In this document: positions 49,101-60,200 of the stretch, one piece after another
How positions within the stretch are numbered: position 1 is the first letter of the stretch
Layout of the letters: the number at the start of each line of letters is the position of its first letter
The notes under the pieces: generated by a model
Told to the model about the DNA's origin: nothing
Seen by the model: only the letters and a program-made list of their open reading frames with translations
Databases searched by the model: none
Source: Lottia gigantea
Lineage: Eukaryota; Mollusca; Gastropoda; Lottiidae
Reading direction: 5' to 3'
Length of the DNA stretch: 64,000 nt
NCBI RefSeq assembly: GCF_000327385.1
Contig: NW_008710049.1
Coordinates: forward strand, 4,227,403-4,291,402
Program-made: the position numbers and the translations under genes

Positions 49101-51712
49101 ATAATCTAACAAACCTACTCTCTCTACCAGAATTGATGATAGGTATTAGACAATTCTATATACACAGATTACAGGTGCTCGGAAGTAGGATATTTATTCT
49201 GACCATTTTAATGGCTAATAGTTTTCCAACAGCTGATCAAAAGAATAATTAGTCATTTATACAATACTTTGGACTCTCAACTGTCAAATGGTAAGCTACA
49301 TGGGTTTGATAAAGATCTTCAGAATGACTACATATATAATCAGTGAGCCTACTTGCTAAAATAAAAGTGTAAAGTCAAGTAATAATTATGATAATGATGT
49401 CACATAGTAGATAATATGACACTGATAAAAGCAGTGGAAGATAACGAGAGATCAGATAGTCTAAATAGTCATTTACCTCCGTCAGTTAACTGACGTAAAT
49501 AGTAAAGTCATGATGTAAAGTGATAGAAAAACAGCTGATTTTATACTAATCATAAGTCATTAACTAGGCTTAAAACTACATTCTAGTCATCTGTTATCAG
49601 ATAGTATAAGTGCTTTTAAATTTGATATGATTTAGTTTAAGCTTATTATATCATTTTCAGTACATTCTTTCTATATACAATACATTTATCTAACAACTAC
49701 ATCCACGCTCTGTTTTAATATTTTGTATTGTTGTACATAATGCAATATTGTATATGTTCTGAAAAGACACTTTCTGAAACACTGGCTGTGGCATCAGAAT
49801 TTTTCTAAACTCGATAAGGGTTCTAACCCACAGCACCTTAACACCTCGCAGATGACATATTCAAATCGCTACTGACTAGCTATTCCACTGGATTTTTTAA
49901 GTACACAGCCACATCCATCTTATTTCATTAATTACACATGTCTGAGACAGTAGTTACTATCAAGTTAAATAATTAAGCTAAATAGACCAATCAATCCCAT
50001 CCAATCAAAGACAATATTTCTTTCTCTCTGATATACCAAGATATAATTATTGAAATCAAAATTCAAAACCAACATTTGGAATGCAATGCTCATGTCAGGA
50101 TTGAAATTTTTGTGTTTATTTACATATTAGTGTTTTGATCATGACAATTTTCCATATGAAACAATTATAGGGATCAAAAGTTTTGACTCAAAACCACCAT
50201 ATATACAAAGCTTAGATGAAAAAGTCAGTCAAGACTGGCATAGGGTAAAAATTTTCCATTATCTAAATGTCAAGCTTGATCTGCTATGGAATATCACTTT
50301 AGTCTTACATCAATTCCACAAATCATACTTCAGATATATAACTTACTGAATCTAATTTCTCAGTAAAGAAATAGTGTGTATATTTTGATAGGAAACAGAA
50401 TCTAATTGATCGGTCATATCAGCTTAGAAATCAATAAACCTACCAACATTGTGTTATTGTTACAATTATATTTCTTCAAGTATCAAGATCAGAGTAGCCA
50501 AAATAGAGTCAGTTTTATCAACAAAAGCTTGCATGAACATAGTCGAATAAGCTTTAGTCAGATAATTCTGTGTAAGCAAACTCTGTTTTTTTGGGCTATT
50601 TTCTTTCTTATATCATAACCCACTTTCTTCATCCTTAAGCTTATAAAAAGGACTACCGGTACCATTAATATTCCTTAAAATTAAATATCAATTGAATACA
50701 CTGCCAGATATAAAACAAAGATATCCTTATTCCAATCAGTGTGCAAACTTGTCAGGTGGCTCACCATTATAAGATTTTTTTTTTCAGACAAATAAATAGA
50801 AGATAAAGACATCAAAAAAATGAGACCATTACTAAATAATTTTATACAATTTGAAGGATGGGCAATCAAACACACCCAAAATCCTGCTTTAGCCATAATG
50901 TTATCTAGTAGTAGAATTTTACTACTGCTATACCAAATCAGCTGGCTGTCTTATATATGAACAAATTCTTAACAAACTTATCATAATTAGCATTAGATTC
51001 ATTTAAGAATCAATTCAAACGCATTAAGTTATGAAAAAGCTTTAATGTACGCCTATTTGAGTTGATGTTAGGTAATTTATGTGCTCAATTCATAACTAGT
51101 TTGAATTTTCTTTAACACACATGCATTGCCATTATTCAACGTTTGGTTCTTGAAACTTTATAGACCTATTAAGAAGGGGGCGGTAACACATTAAACAACA
51201 GGGACCTTCACTTGGTGGCACAACCCCTATTCAAATTGTACATAATTCTAAGGTCAATTCAAGCTAAGCACAATACTTGATAATGACCAATCATAAATTG
51301 TAATTAACATTCAAATTGTGACATTTTTATTTGACATAGATGTTTCATCATCATCTAAATATCTGAAAACATGCATCTTAGACTTAGTTGGTCTATTCAA
51401 TTTGCTCAATGAGATGACAGTTTAGCAGATTCATAATTTATGTCAAGAACTGTCCTTTTTAAAACCCAGGTTTTATGGCATCGATGAAATGCACAAGACT
51501 TAGATTAGGTTCAGTATTTAGCTGAAATATTTTTGTGCTGTTTTCAAGGAATGACAAAGCTGAAATTCAACAGAATACTCACAATCGAGATGCTTTTTCT
51601 TCGGTCCAATAATCTCTTCTGTGGTGGCTTTACACACAACTTTCGCTAAACCCTGACCGGCAACGCTGAATTTCGCCGCTTGAAAGCGGTCCATCATACT
51701 TTGGGTCGACAT
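22133..51712 (-). CDS. PICALM: PICALM/AP180-family clathrin assembly protein (22 coding exons)
   Basis: The minus-strand exons, 5' to 3', are 51583-51712, 37773-37915, 36123-36292, 35829-35868, 35290-35346, 34849-34960, 34404-34510, 33943-33984, 33209-33232, 31828-31916, 31257-31374, 30517-30838, 30098-30169, 28488-28556, 28112-28174, 27372-27689, 25087-25119, 24514-24675, 23445-23601, 23000-23120, 22541-22618 and 22133-22288. They total 860 codons plus TGA with every phase matching. Residues 1 to about 290 form the ANTH domain that binds PI(4,5)P2. The lipid-binding Lys28, Lys38, Lys40 and His41 ([14 protein letters not shown]) are all present. The tail has three NPF motifs (about 367, 415, 433) for EH-domain proteins, DLL and DLF motifs, and DPF motifs (one in DPFYA, one four residues from the end) for AP-2. 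The role is clathrin coat assembly and SNARE retrieval in endocytosis. The single gene probably serves as both PICALM and AP180. The C-terminal half is unusually Met/Gly/Pro-rich. Confidence 0.93.
23881..23926. repeat. Microsatellite (ACAT)n/(AT)n
   Basis: ACAT units flank a run of alternating AT in a PICALM intron. Similar short AT runs lie at 26830-26851 and 61785-61803. Confidence 0.85.
25615..26131. mobile_element. hAT-like non-autonomous element carrying a nested foldback element
   Basis: The left end TACCAGGGCTGTCG and the right end (reverse complement TACCAGGGCTGTTG) form a terminal inverted repeat. The CAGGGCTGT start is typical of hAT elements. It is about 517 bp and non-coding, in the PICALM intron between exons 16 and 17. 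A clear 8-bp target duplication was not seen. The palindromic segment 25681-26026 lies wholly inside it. Confidence 0.5.
25681..26026. mobile_element. Foldback MITE (long imperfect palindrome)
   Basis: The left arm has AAAGGTATACTACCTC, CTTGGTTAAAATGAG, TCATCAATGGACTTACC and CTAAGTAATAATT. The right arm carries their reverse complements in the opposite order: AATAATTACTTAG, GGTAAGTCCAACTGATGA, CTCATTGACCAAG and GAGGTAGTACCTTT. The arms are about 165 bp each, so a transcript could fold into a long hairpin. Confidence 0.65.
36452..37040. repeat. Three to four degenerate tandem copies of a 165-180 bp unit
   Basis: The marker AATTATCTACC(A/G)TCAGTC followed by GTGAAATATTGATCGAC occurs at 36639, 36802 and 36981, and a more diverged partial copy precedes them. 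Between markers each unit has a TTTTCAAGGTCAAG block and TTTTGCATGCATTCTATTTG. It lies in PICALM intron 2. The open frame across part of it is not supported as a gene. Confidence 0.75.
37508..37715. repeat. 32-bp minisatellite, 6.5 units
   Basis: The unit is ATG(G/T)TCATTCAGTTAATAGA followed by CTTCCATTTAAT. There are six full copies and a half copy with no indels. The last two units share an A-to-C change (ATTCCGTTAA). It lies in PICALM intron 2, only about 57 bp past the exon 2 donor. Confidence 0.9.
38198..38463. repeat. 43-bp direct repeats flanking about 180 bp
   Basis: AAATAGATAGGACAG(T/C)CAGT and the following bases through AAATAGCTT occur at 38198-38240 and 38421-38463 with few differences. 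The segment between them shows no terminal structure. Confidence 0.6.
41124..41461 (+). repeat. MITE family copy with G-rich and AT-rich inserts
   Basis: It begins TTTAAAGGGACATTTTGG and carries the family core (CGCAGATAATTCTGGACACA, then ATTTCAATGGTGAGCTGTGA). The start is expanded by a run of GGGTGGGGGG type (41142-41160), followed by an (AT)n-like tract. The right end is TATCTTTAAA, so the inverted end is eroded. Confidence 0.6.
43045..43263 (-). repeat. MITE family copy (reverse, internally deleted)
   Basis: ACCTTAGTCTCAGAAATGAG and AACAGCTCACCATCA match the reverse core, and ATTATGCGATTTTCGTGCAG with TATTCAAGGCCCAAATTAAC matches the opposite end. The piece between these two parts, present in the 8514 copy, is missing. 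Confidence 0.55.
46420..46657 (+). mobile_element. MITE family copy with about 19-bp inverted ends
   Basis: The left end is TTAAAGGACATTGTTCACC. The right end, reverse-complemented, is TTAAAGAGACTTGTTCGCC. The core has GGTGAGCTGTGAACACAATA and ACTGATTAGCTTAGCT. It is about 238 bp and non-coding, and shows that the family's inverted repeat is longer than the 11 bp seen at 19928. Confidence 0.65.
47231..47550. mobile_element. Structured TIR element
   Basis: GTCTTGATCGGAGCCTTTTG (from 47250, continuing TCTTGAGT) is mirrored at 47510-47538, whose reverse complement reads GTCTTGGTCAGAGACTTTTG then TCCTTGAGT. Internal hairpins include GGAGATTTTTGTCTCC and AATAATAAAATTATT. It is about 300 bp, more GC- and CpG-rich than its surroundings, and non-coding. 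It is probably a non-autonomous DNA transposon. Confidence 0.5.
49767..49930 (-). repeat. Possible tRNA-derived SINE
   Basis: On the minus strand TAGCTAGTCAGTAGCG (49882-49867) resembles a tRNA A box (TAGCTCAGT-GGTAGAGC). GTGGGTTAGAACCC (about 49831-49818) resembles a B box (GTGGGTTCGAACCC). The spacing is about 50 nt, which fits an internal Pol III promoter. The clover-leaf is not intact and no poly(A) tail is obvious. Only one copy was noticed. Confidence 0.35.
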
Positions 51713-51900
51713 TTTGACAGATTTGCTAACTGATCTTTAGAATTTATCGCCAGGCCCAACAATTTAGGGCCCAGGAGACTCAATAATTCTGTGACACCTA
51801 TCGGCAAAAAGGGGTGTTGATCTCCTCAACAATCCAATATGGCGGTGTTCGAGGCCGAATATTTTTGATCACGTGATATGGGAGCATCCATTGTAATAGA
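51713..51900 (-). promoter_or_regulatory. PICALM promoter and 5' UTR region
   Basis: This is the sequence immediately upstream of the ATG on the minus strand. GATCACGTGATA (51867-51878) is a palindromic CACGTG E-box resembling the CLEAR element read by TFEB/MITF factors, and CAATATGGCGG (51834-51844) is YY1-like. CpG content is locally raised and there is no TATA box. The transcription start probably lies between these sites and the ATG. Confidence 0.45.
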
Positions 51901-52605
51901 ATCTGTCATAAATTTGTGGTCAGCCAGACTTCGCTGAACTCAGTAAGACCAATAATCATTAAAAAATAAACTATGTGAATAAACAGAAAAATATTTTACA
52001 CGAAAAAATTAATTAATTGAACTCATCAGAAACATGAAAAGCAATATTTGCCTAAAATATCATTCAGGATATTTATTTTATCTCATGAGTAATCTACATC
52101 TATCAGTAATCAATTTTAATTTAATTCTAAAATAAATTATAAAGTTCGGAAAAATGACAATTTCAATTACAACCCAGTTCGAGTGTTATATTATCTGAGT
52201 TTTTAGATCAAACTTTCAATCTCAATGTCAGAGATGGCTTAAGGGAAGGAAAATTCAGAGATAGGAAGGAAAGAGACATGACTTACAGCCATATGACCAA
52301 GTTTCAATTAAAATAGAGCATTGAAACAAGGTTACACCCAAATTTATTGATTTTGTATTGGGGAAGGTTATGATATATTTTATGTATGTTAAACATTGTA
52401 GAATAAGTTAAAAGTTCATTATAAGTGTTTTAAGGTAATAAAAGAAACCAGGGGCACTTCAAGTGGAGTTATAAAAAGTTGTAAATATGATGTCTATAGT
52501 AAATCATTTAGCAAGATATATAATAGCCTGATATTGGAAAATCTGAAATTCAGTCAGTTAGGCCTCTTTATATGTGCTATCTCACACAGGTCTAATCTAT
52601 ATTGC

Positions 52606-53181
52606 GATGTTTGTAGTAAATCATTTAGAAATCTATAATTTGATGTTTGTAGTAAATTATTTAGAAATCTATAATTTGATGTTTGTAGTAAATCATCTAG
52701 AAGCCTATAATTTGATGTTTGTAGTAAATCATTTAGAAATCTATAATTTGATGTTTGTAATAAATAATTTAGAAATCTATAATTTGATGTTTGTAGTAAA
52801 TCATTTAGAAATCTATAATTTGATGTTTGTAATAAATAATTTAGAAATCTATAATTTGATGTTTGTAGTAAATCATTTAGAAATCTATAATTTGATGTTT
52901 GTAGTAAATAATTTAGAAGTCTATAATTTGATGTTTGTTGTAAATCATTTAGAAGTCTATAATTTGATGTTTGTAGTAAATCATTTAGAAATCTATAATT
53001 TGATGTTTGTAGTAAATAATTTAGAAGTCTATAATTTGATGTTTGTTGTAAATCATTTAGAAATCTATAATTTGATGTTTGTAGTAAATAATTTAGAAGT
53101 CTATAATTTGATGTTTGTAATAACTCATTCAGAAATCTATAATTTGAGGTTTGAAGTAAATCATTAAGATATGTATGATTT
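52606..53181. repeat. 36-bp minisatellite, 16 units, indel-free
   Basis: The unit is GATGTTTGTAGTAAATCATT then TAGAAATCTATAATTT. Sixteen units run in exact 36-bp register. Because 36 is divisible by 3, one plus-strand frame stays open for about 190 codons, repeating MFVVNHLEIYNL. Variant units alternate in the right half (TAAATAATTTAGAAG against TTGTAAATCATTTAGAA), which suggests a dimeric higher-order unit. A lone diverged copy lies at 52489-52524, out of register. It sits between the PICALM promoter and the DPY19L3 3' end. There is no evidence that it is a gene. Confidence 0.9.
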
Positions 53182-54278
53182 CACTATTCTGAAACACATA
53201 ATGGCACCCTGTGATTGTGTTTGTCAATTATAGCTCCCATTGTAGGTAAATGAGATAATTTAATATTTCCGAAAATTTCAAGACCATATTTAATCATGAA
53301 TTCTTTAAGTCTCAGGTTTTTTTTTGAAAATAAGCCCACATATAGGGCATACAAACTACATATAGTTCTTACATAGAAACAACACAAATAGACATAGTTT
53401 GATATTTTAGAAATGATTTTCTGGACCTTGTGGACTAATGAAGACGGAAATGTGATTTGAAGGCTAAGTTGAAATATTATAGCCCTTTTTTTTCAATTCC
53501 ACTGATCAAGTGTAGGTAGCGAGGGTCATGTGTGTTATTTCCATGCAAGAAACTATGTAGTTTTGTAGGAGGTATAGGGACATCAAACCAAAATTATGTA
53601 CATTACAACTCCATTCCCAAATATAATATAATTAGGTTACAAAACTTATAAATTTTGAAAAGAAAACAATTTTGATTTCTACCAATTTTATTGGCTACTG
53701 ACTAGAGTAATCACAAAATCTACAATAAATGCCATTTTAACATAAAAATATAGAATCTTTAAAAATATAAAAATATCAGCTTTATGAACAACATTTTGTG
53801 GTATTTAATCAAATATGACATTTATCTAAGTCAAAATAATGATCTGCATAGTAATGAATAGTGATAATTCTTCAGCTGATAGAACTCATAGTTCATTATG
53901 AAAATTTATAATATTTTCATATCAAGTCAAATATGTGCACTATGCAACAAAGTAAATTTAAACAATTTAAAACCAATAAATTGAAAACAAAACATGAAAT
54001 TGTAATATTCAAACCATTATAAAACGTAAAGCTTTGTACCTTAAAGTAGCACAACCCTCTTATCAATCAACCCAAAAATAACCAAATCCTTATTTGACAA
54101 AAATCCTTTTTGATGTCATTTCATAATAAAAATTTTAAAAGTAACATGATTTCATGTTGATGTTTGATGAAAATCCTAACATATCATGGTTAATAATTCT
54201 TAAACAAGGCAAAAATCACCAGGAACCCTGTTTGAAAATCTTCTAGACTATTTCACCACAAGGACCCTTCTTGTATGG
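53182..54278. other. Intergenic / DPY19L3 3' UTR
   Basis: AT-rich with no gene. AATAAA on the minus strand at 53692-53687 is the best poly(A) signal seen for DPY19L3 and would give a 3' UTR of about 0.6 kb. Confidence 0.45.
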
Positions 54279-57200
54279 TTATTTCAACAGTTTATAAACC
54301 CTAAAAGTTTTATTAGAAAAGACCAGTTTGAAATATTTGGTGAATTTAGGTGAACCATGGCGAATCTCATCACAGAATCTTGGTACAGCACTATTGACCA
54401 ATCCTGGTTCCATTTTACCTTGCACAGGAATCTGAAATATAAAAAAAAAACAATACAGAACATTCTATATAAAATATTGGCCACGTAGGAATAAACAATA
54501 AAAGTTACTGCAATCATCCTGGAAAAAGTTTTTTTTATCTATTAGACATTTAACACCAAACCCCATTTGCAAAATGGCAACAGGTATTCTGGAAAAAGTG
54601 AACATGCAATGCCCTGTCTTATGATTAGTCAACCTCAATACATTCATGATATGAAAAATCCTTTAGCAACATTTATGGTAAGAGATCACATTAAGTAGCT
54701 GAACACAATTTTATGGTTATCTACTACTGGTTTTTATTGTAAACATTTCAACAATTTACATTGTAACCATCAGGTGATGATAGAACACATAAAACTGTGT
54801 CTCGTATTTAACATAATATTGACAATCCAACCCTGATGTTAAAATATAAAATTACCTACCATGCCATTATTTAGATCTATAATATCTGGTGTCGAACAAG
54901 AATCAGTTTTATATGATAAACATATACTATCTTCTAATATAATATAATCTGTTTGATACTTCTTTAATATCGTATACACCTCTACTGGTTCACGTTTACC
55001 ATACATCTGATAGATCTATAAACAATATAATACAAGGTTCAATATCTCATACATCTGATAGATCTAGAAATAATATAATACAAGGTTCGATATCTCATAC
55101 ATCTGATAATTCTATAAACAATATAATACAAGGTTCAATATCTCATACATCTGATAAATCTAGAAACAATATAATACAAGGTTCAATATCTCATACATCT
55201 GATAGATCTAGAAATAATATAATACAAGGTTCAATATCTCATACATCTGATAATTCTATAAACAATATAATACAAGGTTCAATATCTCATACATCTGATA
55301 GATCTAGAAATAATATAATACAAGGTTCAATATCTCATACATCTGATAGATCTAGAAACAATATAATACAAGGTTCAATATCTCATACATCTGATAGATC
55401 TAGAAATAATATAATACAAGGTTCAATATCTCATACATCTGATAGATCTAGAAACTTATTATACAAGGTTCAATATCTCATACATCTGATAGATCTAGAA
55501 ATAATATAATACAAGGTTCAATATCTCATACATCTGATAAATCTAGAAACAATATAATACAAGATTCAATATCTCATACATCTGATAAATCTAGAAACGA
55601 TATAATACAAGGTTCAATATCTCATACATCTGATAGATCTATAAACAATATAATACAAGGTTCAATATCTCATACATCTGATAATTCTAGAAACAAGATA
55701 ATACAAGATTCAATATCTAATACATCTGATAAATCTAGAAACAATATAATACAAGGTTCAATATCTCATACATCTGATAAATCTAAAAACAATATAATAC
55801 AAGGTTCAATATCTCATACATCTGATAAATCTAGAAACAATATAATACAAGGTTCAATATCTCATACATCTGATAATTCTATAAACAATATAATACAAGG
55901 TTCAATATCTCATACATCTGATAAATCTAAAAACAATATAATACAAGATTCAATATCTCATACATCTGATAAATCTAGAAACAATATACATGTAATAACA
56001 AGTCAATGACTTAATATGTCTCATACATGCAATATATACAAATTTTAGGCATTAAATACGAAATCACATTGTAATTCAAGTTAAATGAGATCGTCTTCAA
56101 GATATTAACCTTCAAAGCATTGAAGTTGCGGAATTTCTGCTCTTCACAGTTTGCTTGTCAGACATCATCATGCTATAAGATTGGATAAATTTATCAAGCA
56201 CTTTCAACAGTTTTGAGTCAGCATCAATCACAATGTTCATGAAACTTAAACAGATTGCATTTTCACAGAAAACCTGAAATTTCATCTTCAAATCTTCAAA
56301 TAAAACACTGATAATCTTCTTACCCATTTAGTTTTTTCTCTAAGTTGTTTATCTTCATAATGTGGATGATTAGTTACAGGTCGCCCTGAACATAGTTTAA
56401 CACCAGCTAATAACTGCATACTGCCAGAAAACGCTGCTATAGGCTTGGTACTCTTTCTGTGGCAAAAACAAAAGTGCATTTTCTTATACTTGGAATATCC
56501 AGAAAACACTGCCTTAAGATAAGTTCTCTCTCTGTGGAGAACATAATGTGGAGATATAATTGTCAAACTGAATTTCAGTGAAAAAAAATAACCTTTCTTT
56601 GATCCTAGTTGTGAACAATGAGAATAGTTTGTCTAAAAAACAATTTGAATATATTAAAATAAAAAGCCTTACTTGATCCATTCCATAAGTTCTACAGTAT
56701 CAGGATCCCAGAATTCTCTCAAATCTTCCATTTCTTTCTGGATTGTTGGCATCCACTGAAATAACAAAATATAATGGAGATTTAGATATATGTACATGTA
56801 TTAATCCCTGGCTCATGAAGAGAGACAATACTATACAGTATGCAATAAGGACAATTTTGCTAATAAGTTTCAAAGCCAATATCAATATAACCAAATTCAG
56901 ATATTGCTTATAATATGATATCAATAGAATGATCTACACCCTAATCTAAAAACATACACCATCTTCACTTCTACATGTTAGTAATAAAGAAATGAAAATT
57001 GGTGGCTTTTATCAGCAGATGAAGCAAATATCTAAGTATATTGAATACTATATTAGATAAAGTATAAACTTACCAAATATATAAGAACGCCTATAGTAAG
57101 ACAACTGACTGTAATTCTGATGACATTTATCTGAAATTGGAATAAAGGGTTCTAGAAACAGAAAAATATGATCAATTTGATATTTTTCTTCTAATACTTC

Positions 57201-60200
57201 CTTTTCTTTATAAAGATAATGCAGATCAAGTTTCAGAAAGTGCCAAAAGCAGAACAATTGCTGATTTCTCACACTTTTAGAGCACATCTTGTTGGGCTGA
57301 GACAGGACACTGTTTGAAGTGTTGGTTATATCATTATACATTAACATTTCAGCATTCAGAATACTTTTTACAAATCTTAATAAATGTAAAAAATATTCAA
57401 ATATACAAACCAATTTTTCATTTGATGTAAAGAATAAAACTGTTTTATAGAGATGTTTGCCTCCAACTAGGAAACCAGCGAAAACACACATATAGGGTGT
57501 CCATAGATACTTCATCCTCATAGTGGTTATAGCTAATATACCAAACATTGTCGCTTGAACTGAAAAAATACAAAATACAGGTATTTAGGTATCTGTCAAA
57601 TATTAATTGGATTACAATTTCGTATCTTTTTCTGTTTTCTGTTATTTTTGCTTATTATCAGGGATGCAGTATAATATTGGTATATTATATATAGTATAGT
57701 ATATAGATACTCAAAACTGACCAATGGCACAACTGTCCAAAATATACTGCTCCTGATTGGGCATATAAACACAGATAATGACATTCAATTTCTATCCAAA
57801 TTAAGGCTGAGAAAATTAGTTCAAGTAGTTTTTCCAATATTCATCATTCATATATCATGATATAAGCATATACAAAGTAAGAAAACATTAGCATTAGCTG
57901 TAATCAACGATAACCGTGTTATCACTGTATATATGTTCTTCCTATGTGTTTCCTGGTTATATTTGTATCAGAGATCTCTTTTGCTGTACAATGAATTGCC
58001 CTTATAGGGATAATAAAGTTATATATTCAAATTGTGTAGAATTGTTGCTATATATGAAGAGTTATACCTGTATGAAAAGCTAACTCTGGTCTATAAGATA
58101 ATAAACTATCTTTAGTTTCTGGTGTAAATAATCTCTTCTCCGTATTAGAACTGGAAGAAATTAAAAATATACTACAAAAATAGCTTATTTTCACCCACAG
58201 CTAACTGACAAGAGTCAATTTTGCTATTAGCAAATTTAACAAATATTGACAGAAATTCAATTTTTCCCTGTGAATTGAGTCCTGGAGTGCTAGTAGGGCT
58301 TACTTTTTACATAGACAAAAATAGTCAACAGAGTTCACTAATATCACAGTGTTGTCATATCATCTTCAGTGTGGTTGTAAATGAGTGTGGTTCATTATGG
58401 AAAGACTAAGGGACAAATAACTGGTGACCTGTGTAGTGTATGAATATTGACTAAGAATAAAATGACAGTATGACATACCAGACATGTGGGGACCTGCACC
58501 TCGAACAGAATGACAGAATATATACTTACCTCCATCTTATAAAAACAGTGAGTATTAGTAACAGTAACAATACAGTATGTACTATAGTGTATAAAGGAAA
58601 GACAACTCCTGATGTTAGACTAGTATAAAAACTCCATGATAACATATTAAATATATCTAGACATAAATATAATCTTGAATCAAAATCTCTGAAAATAGAA
58701 AAATTACAGGAATAAAAGGCAATGATTAATGGTTTTAGCAGAGCCAATATAGTTAACAACTTAAAAGAAACAAGGAATAAAAACTATGCAAATGATGTCA
58801 TAAGGGTAGATCATGCAAAGACTACTCAAAGAAATATATTGTATTACCTTGGATTTCCGTATCCCATTTTATTGATGAGAAATTTAAATATGTGTTCATC
58901 AGCATCTACTTGTAGAAACCACTATAAAATATACAAGGTTACATGATCATTCTTATGTTTATGTCAAATTAACAACACTTAAACCAGAATAAAGTTTAAT
59001 ACCAAATTGGTTTCTATCAAAGTGTTCAGAAGTAAGAAATAATAAGGGTGCTGCTTCATTAATTGAAGAAGAATTTAGTGTCCAATCATGTAAATTGGCA
59101 AATTGCTAAATTCAAATCAAGTTTCAAGAATAAGGTCCTTGGAGTTCTGAAATTTATTCGGTTACCCCTTGCAGTGGGTAATGAAGGAAATTTAAAAATT
59201 TTACCTTTAAAATAAAATGAAAAATAAAAGTTAACGATAAAACCAGTAAACTATAACCAATAACTCTTAATAATTTCACTGTAACTGAACTTTGAGATGG
59301 TTTATCTCCCTGAAATATATCAATTTATCCTGTGATATACATATTGTATGTAAAACTCGTACAATTAGTCAAATATTCAATTTCCAAACTAGTTAATTAA
59401 AGTTTGGAATCATATTTCAAAATTCCATTATTTGCACATTCATCGATTCAAACAATCTTCAAGTTTGAACAGTCACAACAATAAGTTTTGTAAAAAGGTT
59501 TTTCTTGTCTATGTATGTGTATTATTGAAACTTTGAGCTTCTATTTACATCATTTCATCCAAAATCTCTTGGTCCTTTGATTCCAGAAAAATACCATTGG
59601 GTTCAATAAAATCAAACAAATTATTGGAAAAATACTATAAGCTGTAAGTGTGTTAGATGCACATAAACAGGCCAGAAAATCTCTTTCCACACAAAAAGAA
59701 AAGAGACCTACCTTGATAAAGATAACAATATAAAAAGATAACAAGAAACTGAACCATAATCCACCCAATAACATAGTATTATAATATTGTAAATAGAACA
59801 CAGTAAACAATGATAACAACTGCATAAACAGTACTCGCTGGATCTAAAACAGACAAAATTCAATTACTTAAAAGCAAGGGGCTTATTCTTCTTAATCAGT
59901 GGGGAGGAAACTTGCATACAGTTGTAGTCTGTAACACAAAGATTTGTAGAAAACTCATTTGACTCTAAAATCTAAATTTGTGAAAGAAGTGGAAGATAAA
60001 AAAGGAATGTATGATCAAAGACAAAAAGGGTGCCATAAAATTGTGGTCTAAAGCCAAATCATCAATCAATGTGGTCCAAGGGAGGTAACTTACATACAGT
60101 TGTTGTCTGTAGTCACAAATGTTTTTAATACATCATTTGACTTTTACTTTGAAGACTACATTTATTTAAGGTGTTGTAGATGATCAAGGAAAAGATGTGG

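Larger units (their letters stand above)
37916..51582 (-). other. PICALM intron 1 (13.7 kb), no coding sequence recognised
   Basis: This intron separates the first ANTH exon from the second. It holds MITE copies at 41124, 43045 and 46420, a structured TIR element at 47231, a possible SINE at 49.8 kb, a 43-bp direct repeat (38198 and 38421) and a more GC-rich stretch at about 44940-45260 that I could not classify. The short open frames have no recognisable family and no codon structure. Such first introns often carry enhancers, but none can be pointed to. Confidence 0.7.

Noticed and set aside
52574-53167. 197-codon open frame with 12-residue repeats
   Set aside because: The frame is open only because the repeat unit is 36 bp. 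There is no supported promoter, splice or family signal, and differences between units are mostly amino-acid-changing. Kept as a repeat, not a gene.
57048-57548. Long minus-strand frame read through DPY19L3 exons 11 and 12
   Set aside because: Most of it is intron between exon 11 (57411-57559) and exon 12 (57074-57130). Only the exon parts match the family.
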